From the NCBI GenBank assembly GCA_018066245.1, contig JAGHRT010000021.1, positions 1-64,000 on the forward strand: a stretch of DNA of 64,000 bases, given 5' to 3'. The number at the start of each line of letters is the position of its first letter. The first letter of the stretch is position 1. The notes below the pieces were generated by a model, which saw only the letters and a list, made by a program, of their open reading frames with translations, was not told the DNA's origin and ran no database searches. This stretch comes from Candidatus Equimonas faecalis (lineage in GTDB: Bacteria; Bacteroidota; Bacteroidia; Bacteroidales; Bacteroidaceae). A program made the position numbers and the translations under genes. Shown piece after piece: positions 45,163-52,695 of the stretch.

Positions 45163-45921
45163 ATGGAACAAGAAACCAACATTCAAGAAATTATTGAGAA
45201 AGCCAACCAAGGCGATGCCCTTTCTCAATATTTGTTAGGATTCTTTTACAAAAGAGGAACCGATGATTTGAACCAGTCGGATGAAGACTCTATTAAGTGG
45301 TTCCGCTTAGCTGCTGACCAAAATTATGCACCTGCCCAAGCCACCTTAGGTCTTTTTTATGAAAAAGGGATTTGCGTAAACCAATCTGAAGAGGAGGCGG
45401 CAAAATGGTATATACTGGCGTTGGAGCATGGCTATGAACTAACTCCCCAATGGAAAAAGAAGCAATTGGAACTTCTGGGAGTAGAAACAAGTGAAGAATC
45501 TACACCCCAAAAAGAGGACTATGATATATCTGAATTGGAAGCTCTGTATGAGGAGGCTGTGGAAAAGACTACTAAATGGTTTAGACTATATGGGGAACGC
45601 TATAAGTATTTGATGGATCGTTCGCCTGATCTTCAGAGTTCAATAAAAAATGTGGCGAAAAGTGCTGCTGATATCTTGCAAAGTGCTCAAAGGGACATAG
45701 AGAAACTTCGTCAATATCGAGGCGTGCAATTTGCTGATTATAAGAAAATAAACGAGATAAAGCTAAGACAACTTATAGATGATGCTGATTCCCAGCTTCA
45801 AGAGCTGGAGGACAAAAATAATGACGGGAGCGGCTGTGCGGTGTTCCTCGTATTCTTACTTTCCCCGATGCTCGCAGCAGGAATGTACGGATTATGCTCA
45901 TTCCTATCATGGATCGTTTAA
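45163..45921 (+). CDS. Sel1-repeat protein with C-terminal membrane anchor
   Basis: 252 residues. Two Sel1-like helical repeats occupy about 10-90 (SQYLLGFFYKRGTDDLNQSD...KWFRLAADQNYAPAQATLGLFYEKGI...AAKWYILALEHGY). A long helical/coiled-coil segment runs at about 120-220. The final 30 residues form one TM helix (CAVFLVFLLSPMLAAGMYGLCSFLSWIV). With no signal peptide it is likely tail-anchored, repeats in the cytoplasm. Sel1 repeats mediate protein contacts; the partner is unknown, perhaps the 108-residue protein upstream. A terminator follows directly. Confidence 0.8.
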   Translation: MEQETNIQEIIEKANQGDALSQYLLGFFYKRGTDDLNQSDEDSIKWFRLAADQNYAPAQATLGLFYEKGICVNQSEEEAAKWYILALEHGYELTPQWKKKQLELLGVETSEESTPQKEDYDISELEALYEEAVEKTTKWFRLYGERYKYLMDRSPDLQSSIKNVAKSAADILQSAQRDIEKLRQYRGVQFADYKKINEIKLRQLIDDADSQLQELEDKNNDGSGCAVFLVFLLSPMLAAGMYGLCSFLSWIV

Positions 45922-45945
45922 GAAATTAGGTAATAGATTTCCAAA

Positions 45946-45975
45946 AATAGCATAGGGGTACTATGCTATTTTTTT
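45946..45975 (+). terminator. intrinsic terminator after the Sel1 gene
   Basis: AATAGCATAG and CTATGCTATT pair perfectly around a GGGTA loop, followed by a T-run to 45975. It ends only 16 bases before the next start codon, leaving no room for a promoter for that gene. Confidence 0.88.
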
Positions 45976-45991
45976 GATTAGATATTTCAAT

Positions 45992-46993
45992 ATGGAAAAT
46001 TCAACACACAACTTCGCGGAATCAATTAAATCTTTTGCCAAAGAAGTCCACACAGACGTCCTTGGTAATATAATAGCCCATAAGCCAGGGAAAGGCCAAC
46101 GTATCATGCTCGTTGCTCATCATGATGTGGTTCGCCTGATGATAACTTATGTTGACGGGAATGGTTTCTTGTATGTAAAACCAGCAGGCGGCATAGATGC
46201 GTCCATACTTCCAGCAAGAAAGGTGGTAATAAGGCATGGCGACAAGAAAGTACCGGGTATTATAGGCAAGAGACCCATGCACCTGATGAAAGAAGAGTCT
46301 TGCGCCAAGGTTACTTATGATAGTTTGTGGATAGATATAGGCGCAAAGGACAAAGAGGAGGCATTGGGTATGGTCTCGATAGGCGATTACGCTTACTACG
46401 ATGCCGAGTATGACGAGTTTCCCAACAACATCATAGCGGGGAGCTACTTAGATGACCATGCGGGATTGGATGTTTTGATGAATTTGGCAAAAGGACTTGC
46501 AAATGCAGTGATACCGTGGGATGTCTATTTTGTTGCTTCCAATCACGAAGAGATAGGCATGCGCGGAGCATGTGTCGCAGCTCATACAATAAAGCCGGAC
46601 GTGTGTATTTGTATAGATGTCACACACGCCACGGACTACCCGACAATGAACCCGGCCAGTGATGGCGACATAAAGTTAGGAGAAGGATGTGTGTTGGCAA
46701 AAGGTCCTAATATATCACCAGCCTTGCAACGCTCTATTGAGGATATGGCTATCCTTAATAACATACAATACCAAATAGAGGTAAGCCCATACCCTACGGG
46801 GACAGATGCAAATGTTATCCAGCTCTCCGGTGACGGTGTTGAGACTGCAGTCATATCAATTCCTTGCCGTTATATGCATACTCCATGTGAAGTGTGCTCA
46901 AAAAAAGATATGGAATCTGCCGTACATCTTCTTTATGCCTTCTTGACAGAAAGCCAAGGAAAGAATCAAGATTTAATGTTTAGCGGACAGTAA
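45992..46993 (+). CDS. M42-family metallopeptidase, probably N-terminally shortened
   Basis: Dinuclear-metal aminopeptidase family (TET/glutamyl aminopeptidase type), 333 residues from the ATG at 45992. Metal and catalytic motifs are visible: AHHDVVRLMITY (normally HMDEIG), the DDHAG motif near 160, NHEEIGMRGA (catalytic and metal glutamates), IDVTHATDYP, and a C-terminal histidine in YMHTPCEVC. The N-terminus lacks the SGxE segment that normally precedes the TDxLGN motif. The gene also begins just after a terminator. It may be a 5'-truncated copy, a natural short variant, or mis-started. Family substrates are short peptides. Confidence 0.75.
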   Translation: MENSTHNFAESIKSFAKEVHTDVLGNIIAHKPGKGQRIMLVAHHDVVRLMITYVDGNGFLYVKPAGGIDASILPARKVVIRHGDKKVPGIIGKRPMHLMKEESCAKVTYDSLWIDIGAKDKEEALGMVSIGDYAYYDAEYDEFPNNIIAGSYLDDHAGLDVLMNLAKGLANAVIPWDVYFVASNHEEIGMRGACVAAHTIKPDVCICIDVTHATDYPTMNPASDGDIKLGEGCVLAKGPNISPALQRSIEDMAILNNIQYQIEVSPYPTGTDANVIQLSGDGVETAVISIPCRYMHTPCEVCSKKDMESAVHLLYAFLTESQGKNQDLMFSGQ

Positions 46994-47010
46994 TACTTTA
47001 CGAAAGAAGG

Positions 47011-47217
47011 TCAGTCCTCCCGGTATTCCAGAATGTCTCCTGGCTGGCAGTCAAGAATATGGCAAATGGCCTCAAGTGTGGAAAAACGCACGGCACGGGC
47101 TTTTCCCGTTTTGAGGATAGAAAGATTGGCGGGCGTGATGCCTATCTTCTCGGCCAACTCCTGCGAGGACATCTTGCGCTTGGCCATCATTACATCGACG
47201 TTGACAATAATACTCAT
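47011..47217 (-). CDS. XRE-family HTH regulator
   Basis: 68-residue DNA-binding protein, essentially one Cro/CI-type helix-turn-helix (SSQELAEKIGITPANLSILKTG, then FSTLEAICHILDCQPGDIL). This short form resembles YozG-type regulators that are usually paired with a DUF2975 membrane protein, as here: the DUF2975 gene lies 10 bases upstream in the same direction. Probably autoregulates the pair or nearby genes. It converges on the M42 peptidase gene with a 17-base gap. Confidence 0.9.
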   Translation of the reverse strand: MSIIVNVDVMMAKRKMSSQELAEKIGITPANLSILKTGKARAVRFSTLEAICHILDCQPGDILEYRED

Positions 47218-47227
47218 GGCCGCAAGA

Positions 47228-47731
47228 TTAGATAGTAAGACTGTTTTCCTCCGATTCTATCACGGCTAACCTATAGAGCATGGCTACGATGAGCGTGACA
47301 AGGCTGCTTGTAAAGGGCGTTGAGCCGATGTAGAGTTGGCGCGACCCGAAGATAATGGACAGATTGTCATCAAAGAGTATTTGGAAGAAGACGACGGGGA
47401 CAAGCATCATCAAGATATGGGCATTGCGGACCGTAAAGACTTTCCCGTACACCAGTCCCCTGCGGGTCATCAGTATCAGACGGAGGGTGAGATAGAGCAG
47501 GCAGAAGGTAGAGACGGCATAGCCTATGAGTTCTACCCATTGTACTGTCACGAACTCCGGGTCATCATCGCACCAGACTATCGGAGCGATGTCTATGCCG
47601 CAATAGATATTGAAACTGATGAGGCCACAATAGCGCAGCAAGCGCAACACATACACAAGTGCAAAGAGGCTCCAAAGCACGAGAGCCAAAGTGCATGCCC
47701 ATTTACTGGATTTAATTACTCTTTTTTCCAT
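47228..47731 (-). CDS. DUF2975 membrane protein
   Basis: 167 residues with four predicted TM helices (WACTLALVLWSLFALVYVL; ELIGYAVSTFCLLYLTLRLILM; ILMMLVPVVFFQILF; SSLVTLIVAMLYRLAVI). Fits DUF2975, found beside small XRE regulators in Bacteroidetes and Firmicutes; function unknown, possibly a membrane sensor controlling the regulator. It is expressed from its own promoter and followed by the XRE gene. Confidence 0.85.
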   Translation of the reverse strand: MEKRVIKSSKWACTLALVLWSLFALVYVLRLLRYCGLISFNIYCGIDIAPIVWCDDDPEFVTVQWVELIGYAVSTFCLLYLTLRLILMTRRGLVYGKVFTVRNAHILMMLVPVVFFQILFDDNLSIIFGSRQLYIGSTPFTSSLVTLIVAMLYRLAVIESEENSLTI

Positions 47732-47775
47732 AGTTAAATTGAATTGTTATTGATTAACGATAATTATTTTCGGCG

Positions 47776-47807
47776 CAAAGATAAGCACTTCCGGAATAAT
47801 AACCAAA
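47776..47807 (-). promoter_or_regulatory. promoter of the DUF2975-XRE operon
   Basis: Read on the minus strand: TTTG (47807-47804), a 20-base spacer, TATCTTTG (47783-47776). Both boxes are exact. Transcription starts near 47770, about 40 bases before the DUF2975 start codon. Confidence 0.8.
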
Positions 47808-48080
47808 TCATTTGGTAAGAAACTTATCGAAAAACAATAATTAAGCAGTATTGCTCATACAAAACTCTATAGGATTCCTCTATTTGTTAAGTTTATCCTA
47901 TACAGTAGTCGTTGCTATCCTATACAGTAGGAAAAACTATCTTATAGAGTAGTTCTGACTATCCTATACAGTAGGAAAACCGATATGTGAGGCGCGTAAA
48001 GAGTGCCCTTAATTTAGGGGCACGTAAAAGCAAAATGAAGAGCGCATAGGTGTAAAATGCCATTTTTATGGCGGCGCGGG
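47808..48080. other. divergent intergenic region carrying a repeat array
   Basis: No gene is seen. It holds the 22-bp repeat array at 47893-47974 between two divergent promoters (DUF2975 leftward, surface protein rightward), plus GC-poor sequence without other clear structure. Confidence 0.6.
47893..47974. repeat. 22-bp-period palindromic repeat array, site 3 (4 units)
   Basis: TTATCCTATACAGTAG at 47893, CTATCCTATACAGTAG at 47915 and 47959, and CTATCTTATAGAGTAG at 47937. Spacers are TCGTTG, GAAAAA and TTCTGA. The reverse complement CTACTGTATAGGATAG matches the units at 11892 and 31023. It lies between divergent promoters. Confidence 0.9.
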
Positions 48081-48111
48081 TTGGCCGTCTCGATAATTAT
48101 ACATAAATTTG
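48081..48111 (+). promoter_or_regulatory. promoter of the surface-protein gene
   Basis: TTGG at 48081-48084, a 19-base spacer, TAAATTTG at 48104-48111. The -7 box is exact and the -33 box has one or two mismatches. The transcript would begin near 48117, 60 bases before the ATG at 48178. The leader contains a GGAGGC/GCCTCC hairpin. Confidence 0.6.
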
Positions 48112-48177
48112 CAAAGAAATGTACTGGCCGGAGGCGTAGGAGAGCCTCCTGCCGATATACAGCATAGACAAATAGAT

Positions 48178-49761
48178 ATGTGCGAAAAACTTTCTTCCAA
48201 ATACCCTTATATTGGCTCTGCCGCCCTTCATTTCGTCATAACCTGCAAGTACGCCTTACGATGTGCTTTATCGAGGGTGTCCCCGGCCAGAGGCCCGGTG
48301 CTTTGTGCCCTGTGCCTGTTTGTAGGCGCTTTTGCAAAGGGCGAGAGCGTTACCTATCGCATCGTGGAGTATAATGCCGATGCCGCCTCGTTCGTACTGG
48401 CTCCGAGCGGGGAGCAGCCCAAGGGCAGTTATGCCGTGTTTGAGAATGAATATGGAGCCACAGCCGGCAACCGCTACAACCAGATTCCGCGAGGCCGTCA
48501 GGCTACGCTTTGGCTGGAGGGCTGGCAGGGATGTACTATTGAAGGGATTACGCTCTCCATGTGCTCCAATAAGACCAGCGGTACGGTTGGGTTGAATGTC
48601 TCTGCCGGCGATTTGACGCTTTTTGCCATGCCTCCTGCCGACTTTGCCGATGAAGCGTGGTTTGGCCGGTGGGTGAGCAAAGACATCGGCGTGTATGTGG
48701 ACATCGCAAAGGCGATGACCTCTGCAGCCGTGGTTCCCGCCGATGCTCCTGTAGCCATTACCTTGAAGGCGGGCACAAAGGAGGGTTCGGTGTATATCAA
48801 CGCCTTAACCATAGACTATACTCCCCCTGCCGCCGATGCCACCGAGTCGGCCCTTGGATGGGTTTACGAAAAGATGGAAGCCAAAAGTACGTTGGCCGAT
48901 GGCGATGTGGTGATGCTCTATCGCAGCGGTGATGCGGCTGGCAATATCGACGGCATGGAAACCAGCCACTATCTGGATGCCATTGGGCTTAATTCCACGA
49001 GCGACGTGCAGGAGCCTGATGTCCTTCTTTTTACGGCACATAGCACTTCAGACAGGCATTGGACGCTTACCGACCAGTATGGCCGCAGGCTGGGGGCTGC
49101 CCGTGCCCAGCACCTTGTGTGGAACGAAGGTGTGGACACATGGGATATATCCCTGGGCTATAACGGGGCTACCATAGCCAGTACAAACACGAAATACGGC
49201 ACTTTGCGTTACAATGCGCCGGCGGGGAGTTATGCCCGTTTTTGGAACTACACAAGTAACACGCTCCCTCTGCCCTATCTCTATCGCCGCAGTTGCCAGC
49301 GGGAACCTGTCGTGAGCCATACGCTTGTGCTGCCGTCGTATGAGCGCACCGTCAATCTGAGTGAACAGGATACCGTGGCCTTGCGGCCTTCCTTGCTGCC
49401 TGCCACGACCACGGACAGGCGCATACGTTGGCAAACTTCGGATGAGAGCATTGCCGGCGTGCAGAGTGGCATTGTCAGCCTCCGTGCCGTGGGCGATGTT
49501 ACCGTCACGGCCATAAGTGCTGACGGGGGCAGTATGGCCACTTGTTTACTGCATGTTCAAGACTCTGCAGAAGCCATTTCCTTTATAAAAGATAGGGAAG
49601 GCGATGCGTCCCGGAATAACGTTCGTTCAGTTTCCTATGATTTGTCGGGCCGTCCTGCCCCTTCATCTGCGGGCATCCGCATATCTAATCATGCCAAGCG
49701 CATGATCCCGAACTCTTCGTCATCAAGTTCCGCGCTAAGAAGGCCGGCTAATGGGCGCTGA
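48178..49761 (+). CDS. secreted surface protein with BIG2-like domain and damaged T9SS tail
   Basis: 527 residues from the ATG at 48178. A long charged N-region precedes a secretion-type hydrophobic segment (VLCALCLFVGAFAKGES, about 45-62). The body is beta-rich and not assigned to a family. Residues about 377-455 resemble a bacterial Ig-like (BIG2) domain, with IRWQTSDESIAGVQSGIVSLRAVGDVTVTAIS. The C-terminus starts like a T9SS sorting signal (SYDLSGRPAPSSAGIRISN), but instead of the usual basic ending it runs into an out-of-frame Ser/Arg-rich tail (HAKRMIPNSSSSS). This suggests recombination with the gene remnant at 49701-49814. It is likely poorly sorted or non-functional. Confidence 0.75.
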   Translation: MCEKLSSKYPYIGSAALHFVITCKYALRCALSRVSPARGPVLCALCLFVGAFAKGESVTYRIVEYNADAASFVLAPSGEQPKGSYAVFENEYGATAGNRYNQIPRGRQATLWLEGWQGCTIEGITLSMCSNKTSGTVGLNVSAGDLTLFAMPPADFADEAWFGRWVSKDIGVYVDIAKAMTSAAVVPADAPVAITLKAGTKEGSVYINALTIDYTPPAADATESALGWVYEKMEAKSTLADGDVVMLYRSGDAAGNIDGMETSHYLDAIGLNSTSDVQEPDVLLFTAHSTSDRHWTLTDQYGRRLGAARAQHLVWNEGVDTWDISLGYNGATIASTNTKYGTLRYNAPAGSYARFWNYTSNTLPLPYLYRRSCQREPVVSHTLVLPSYERTVNLSEQDTVALRPSLLPATTTDRRIRWQTSDESIAGVQSGIVSLRAVGDVTVTAISADGGSMATCLLHVQDSAEAISFIKDREGDASRNNVRSVSYDLSGRPAPSSAGIRISNHAKRMIPNSSSSSSALRRPANGR

Positions 49762-49814
49762 AAGCCGTGGACGGTATGCTCGTGGACAGAAATATCGGCA
49801 CCGTGAAGTTCTAA
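49701..49814 (+). pseudogene. 38-codon 3' remnant of a lost protein
   Basis: In one frame the DNA reads HDPELFVIKFRAKKAG, stop, WALKAVDGMLVDRNIGTVKF, stop. It has good coding character in both pieces and one internal TAA that could come from a single substitution. There is no start codon. It overlaps the frame-shifted tail of the upstream surface protein, so the two genes seem to have been joined by deletion. Family unknown. Confidence 0.5.
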
Positions 49815-49824
49815 ACAATTACAA

Positions 49825-50994
49825 ATGAACATTTGCATCCTCACACCTCGATTTCCCTTTCCTGAGAACGGTGGAGACGTACTCCGCATTAATTACATTG
49901 CCCGCTACCTCAAAAGTTGCGGGCATAGGTTGGTTCTTGTCAGTTTCTACGAGGGAAATAACATGCCTGTAACTGAATCTCTGTATGATAAGGTTTATGC
50001 GGTGCGCCGACGGCGTAGGGATTCAGTGCTGTACGCCTTCACCCATCTGCTGTGCGGCAAGCCCATACAGTGCGGCTACTACCACTCTCCAGCCTACAGG
50101 CGCACTTTGCGTGAGGTGGTGGAGAAGGAAAAGCCAGACCTGTTTGTCAGTCACTTGCTGCGTATGAGCCCCTATCTCGAAGAACTCGGAGTGGAGAGCC
50201 GGAGCGTGGTGGAAATGACTGATGCCCTGTCCAAAACCTACTCTATGCTTAAGGACAGCAAGGGTAGTGTGCTGAAGAGTTTCGTCTATTCCGTGGAGCG
50301 CAGCTTGATTGCCCGTTATGAAAAGCATGTTATACAAAGGTTCCCCAAGGTGGTGCTGGTCTCCGGGCAAGATATAGACTATCTCAAAGCCCAGATGCCT
50401 TCTGCCGGCACGCAATCCCTGCGACTTCACACCAACGGTGTGAGCCTGCCCTTCACAGCCCGTTCAGGTTCCTGCGACAATCGTAAGATTTGCTTTATAG
50501 GCAATATGCGCACGTTGCAAAATCAGGATGCCGTGCTGCATTTTGTCAAGGACATATTCCCCCTCGTACAGAAGCAGATGCCACAGGCTCAATTCTATAT
50601 TGTAGGGGCTGAACCACCTTCGCAGATACGTCAGTTAGCTGACGGGAAATCCATTTTCGTAACAGGATTCGTGGAGGATTTGGTGGCTGCCGTGGCCGAT
50701 TCCTGCGTGGCCGTAGCACCAGTCAGGGTAGCTGCCGGCATACAAAACAAAGTACTTGTGGCCATGGGGATGAGCGTGCCGGTTGTGCTGACATCTCTAA
50801 TAGCAAAAGCCATTCCCGAACTGCGCGATGGCGAGAACTGCTTCATACGCGACGATGCGCCAGCTTTTGCCCAGGCCGTCATAGCCCTCATGCAAAATGA
50901 GGCACTCCGCAATACAACAGCCCATACGGGCAGGCTCTGCGTGGAGAAGAATTACGGTTGGAACGGCCGACTGGCAGGATACGAGATTATATAA
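49825..50994 (+). CDS. GT4-type glycosyltransferase
   Basis: 389-residue group-1 glycosyltransferase of the GT-B fold. N-terminus CILTPRFPFPENGGDVLRINYIARYL is typical of the acceptor half. The donor half carries ICFIGNMRTLQNQDAVLHF, AQFYIVGAEPPSQIRQL, VTGFVEDLVAAVADSCVAVAPVRVAAGIQNKVLVAMGMSVPVV, matching the family's nucleotide-sugar site. The sugar and acceptor are unknown; such enzymes build capsule, LPS or glycoprotein glycans. It stands alone between a degraded region and pepD. Confidence 0.88.
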   Translation: MNICILTPRFPFPENGGDVLRINYIARYLKSCGHRLVLVSFYEGNNMPVTESLYDKVYAVRRRRRDSVLYAFTHLLCGKPIQCGYYHSPAYRRTLREVVEKEKPDLFVSHLLRMSPYLEELGVESRSVVEMTDALSKTYSMLKDSKGSVLKSFVYSVERSLIARYEKHVIQRFPKVVLVSGQDIDYLKAQMPSAGTQSLRLHTNGVSLPFTARSGSCDNRKICFIGNMRTLQNQDAVLHFVKDIFPLVQKQMPQAQFYIVGAEPPSQIRQLADGKSIFVTGFVEDLVAAVADSCVAVAPVRVAAGIQNKVLVAMGMSVPVVLTSLIAKAIPELRDGENCFIRDDAPAFAQAVIALMQNEALRNTTAHTGRLCVEKNYGWNGRLAGYEII

Positions 50995-51082
50995 AAAGGG
51001 CAAATGACGGCGCTTTAAACTTGCTCTCCTTATGCCAGCACTCTACATTTCACACCGGAAACCTCAAATTTCTCTGCGTTCA

Positions 51083-51114
51083 TTTGGTTTTTCTCTCTCT
51101 TATTCGTAACTTTG
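51083..51114 (+). promoter_or_regulatory. pepD promoter
   Basis: TTTG at 51083-51086, a 20-base spacer and TAACTTTG at 51107-51114, both exact. Transcription should begin near 51120, about 23 bases before the pepD ATG at 51143. Confidence 0.8.
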
Positions 51115-51142
51115 CGGCCACATTTCTAACATTATATATACA

Positions 51143-52612
51143 ATGAGCGCAATAAGCAATCTGCAACCCGCCGCCATTTGGCACAATTTCGACCTCCTTA
51201 CCCAAGTGCCCCGTCCCAGCGGCCACCTCGAAAAGATACAGGCTTTCCTCTTGGAATGGGCCGCCCGGAAAGGCATTGAAGCCCACAAGGATGAAGCCGG
51301 TAATATCCTTATGTACAAGCCCGCCAGTCCTGGACGCGAGAATCGCAAGACCGTAACTCTGCAAGGCCACATGGACATGGTGCCGCAGAAGGCGCCCGAC
51401 AGTCCTCACAACTTTGAGACCGACCCCATCGAGACCTTCATCTGGAAGGACGAGCAGGGCCGTGAGTGGGTAAAAGCCAAGGGTACAACCCTCGGCAGCG
51501 ACGATGGTATGGCCGTGGCCACCATCATGGCTATCTTCGAGGACGATACACTGGAGCATGGCCCCTTGGAAGGTTTCATCACTGCCGATGAGGAAACCAC
51601 CATGTACGGCGTGGAACACATGCAGGACGGCGAGTTAAAGGGCGAAATACTCCTGAATCTCGACAACGAGACCCACGGCGAAATGGTTACCGGCAGCGCA
51701 GGCGGCGTGAACCAGACCGCAGAACTCCAATACGAAGCCGCAGCAGGCGAGGAAGGCGATGTGAGTGTGAAAGTGGTTCTCACCGGACTTCGTGGAGGCC
51801 ACAGCGGCCTTGAAATCAACGAGGGCCGAGCCAATGGAAACAAACTTATGGCCCGCGTAGTGAGCGATGCCATTGCCAACTTTGAAGCTCGCTTGGCCAG
51901 CTGGAACGGTGGTAATATGCGCAATGCCATTCCTCGCCACGTCGAAGTCGTGCTGAGCGTGCCTGCTGAAAATGCCACGGAACTTGCCGCAACCATTACG
52001 GGTGAATGGCTTGACACCTTTATTGCCGAATACGGATACATTGAAAAAGCACTGACTCTCACGGCCACCGTGGAACAGACCGCTCCCGCAGCCCTCGTGC
52101 CTGAAGAAATACAAGACCAGCTTGTAAACGCCCTGATGGGTTGCCACAACGGTGTGATGCGTTTCATTCCCCACCTCCCGGGCATTGTGGAAACAAGCAG
52201 CAATCTGGCCATCGTGGAAATCAGCAGTACCAAGGCCTTCTTCAAAATTCTCGTGCGCTCCAGCAATGACACCCAGCGGCAGGCATGTTGCGACACCCTT
52301 GAAGCCGTGTGGAACATGGCCGGCATGAAGGTAGAGCATGGCGGGGCCTATCCCGCCTGGCAGCCCTCGCCCGTCAGTCCCATTGTAGAACTGATGAAAC
52401 AGGTCTATCGCGACATGTTCGGCGAAGAGAACCATGTGCAGGTGGTACATGCCGGATTGGAATGCTCCGTTATCTTGAGCCATTGTCCCAATATGGATGT
52501 GGTCAGTTTCGGCCCCACGCTTCGCTCTCCTCACACGCCCGACGAGCGTTGCCTCATTGAGAGCGTAGGCAAGTATTACAACTTCGTTATAGAGACGCTA
52601 AAGCGCATTTGA
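51143..52612 (+). CDS. pepD: aminoacyl-histidine dipeptidase (M20)
   Basis: Zinc dipeptidase cleaving Xaa-His dipeptides such as carnosine, 489 residues, the usual PepD length. M20 metal motifs: TLQGHMDMVPQK (His and Asp), GTTLGSDDGMAVA (bridging Asp), TADEETTMYGV (catalytic Glu), and NLDNETHGE. The dimerisation domain begins near GLRGGHSGLEINEGRANG. The C-terminal VVHAGLECSVI supplies the last ligand. Cytoplasmic, no signal peptide. Confidence 0.95.
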   Translation: MSAISNLQPAAIWHNFDLLTQVPRPSGHLEKIQAFLLEWAARKGIEAHKDEAGNILMYKPASPGRENRKTVTLQGHMDMVPQKAPDSPHNFETDPIETFIWKDEQGREWVKAKGTTLGSDDGMAVATIMAIFEDDTLEHGPLEGFITADEETTMYGVEHMQDGELKGEILLNLDNETHGEMVTGSAGGVNQTAELQYEAAAGEEGDVSVKVVLTGLRGGHSGLEINEGRANGNKLMARVVSDAIANFEARLASWNGGNMRNAIPRHVEVVLSVPAENATELAATITGEWLDTFIAEYGYIEKALTLTATVEQTAPAALVPEEIQDQLVNALMGCHNGVMRFIPHLPGIVETSSNLAIVEISSTKAFFKILVRSSNDTQRQACCDTLEAVWNMAGMKVEHGGAYPAWQPSPVSPIVELMKQVYRDMFGEENHVQVVHAGLECSVILSHCPNMDVVSFGPTLRSPHTPDERCLIESVGKYYNFVIETLKRI

Positions 52613-52618
52613 CGGGTA

Positions 52619-52640
52619 GGCTGCCCTGAATTGGGCAGCT
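52619..52640 (+). terminator. GC hairpin after pepD (weak terminator candidate)
   Basis: GCTGCCC and GGGCAGC pair perfectly around TGAATT directly after the pepD stop codon. There is no T-run, so it may stabilise the 3' end rather than terminate transcription. Confidence 0.4.
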
Positions 52641-52695
52641 CAAGACGCTTCGTCCCTAACACTTAATGCATAATCTTTAATTTCCAACAAGTAGC

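Noticed and set aside
11892-47974. The four 22-bp-period arrays as CRISPR arrays
   Set aside because: Units are 16 bp with 6-bp spacers that are nearly identical, not unique 30-bp spacers, and no cas gene is in the window.
52641-52695. An ATG-started version of corA
   Set aside because: An in-frame stop lies 16 bases before the GTG and no ATG precedes the conserved N-terminus.
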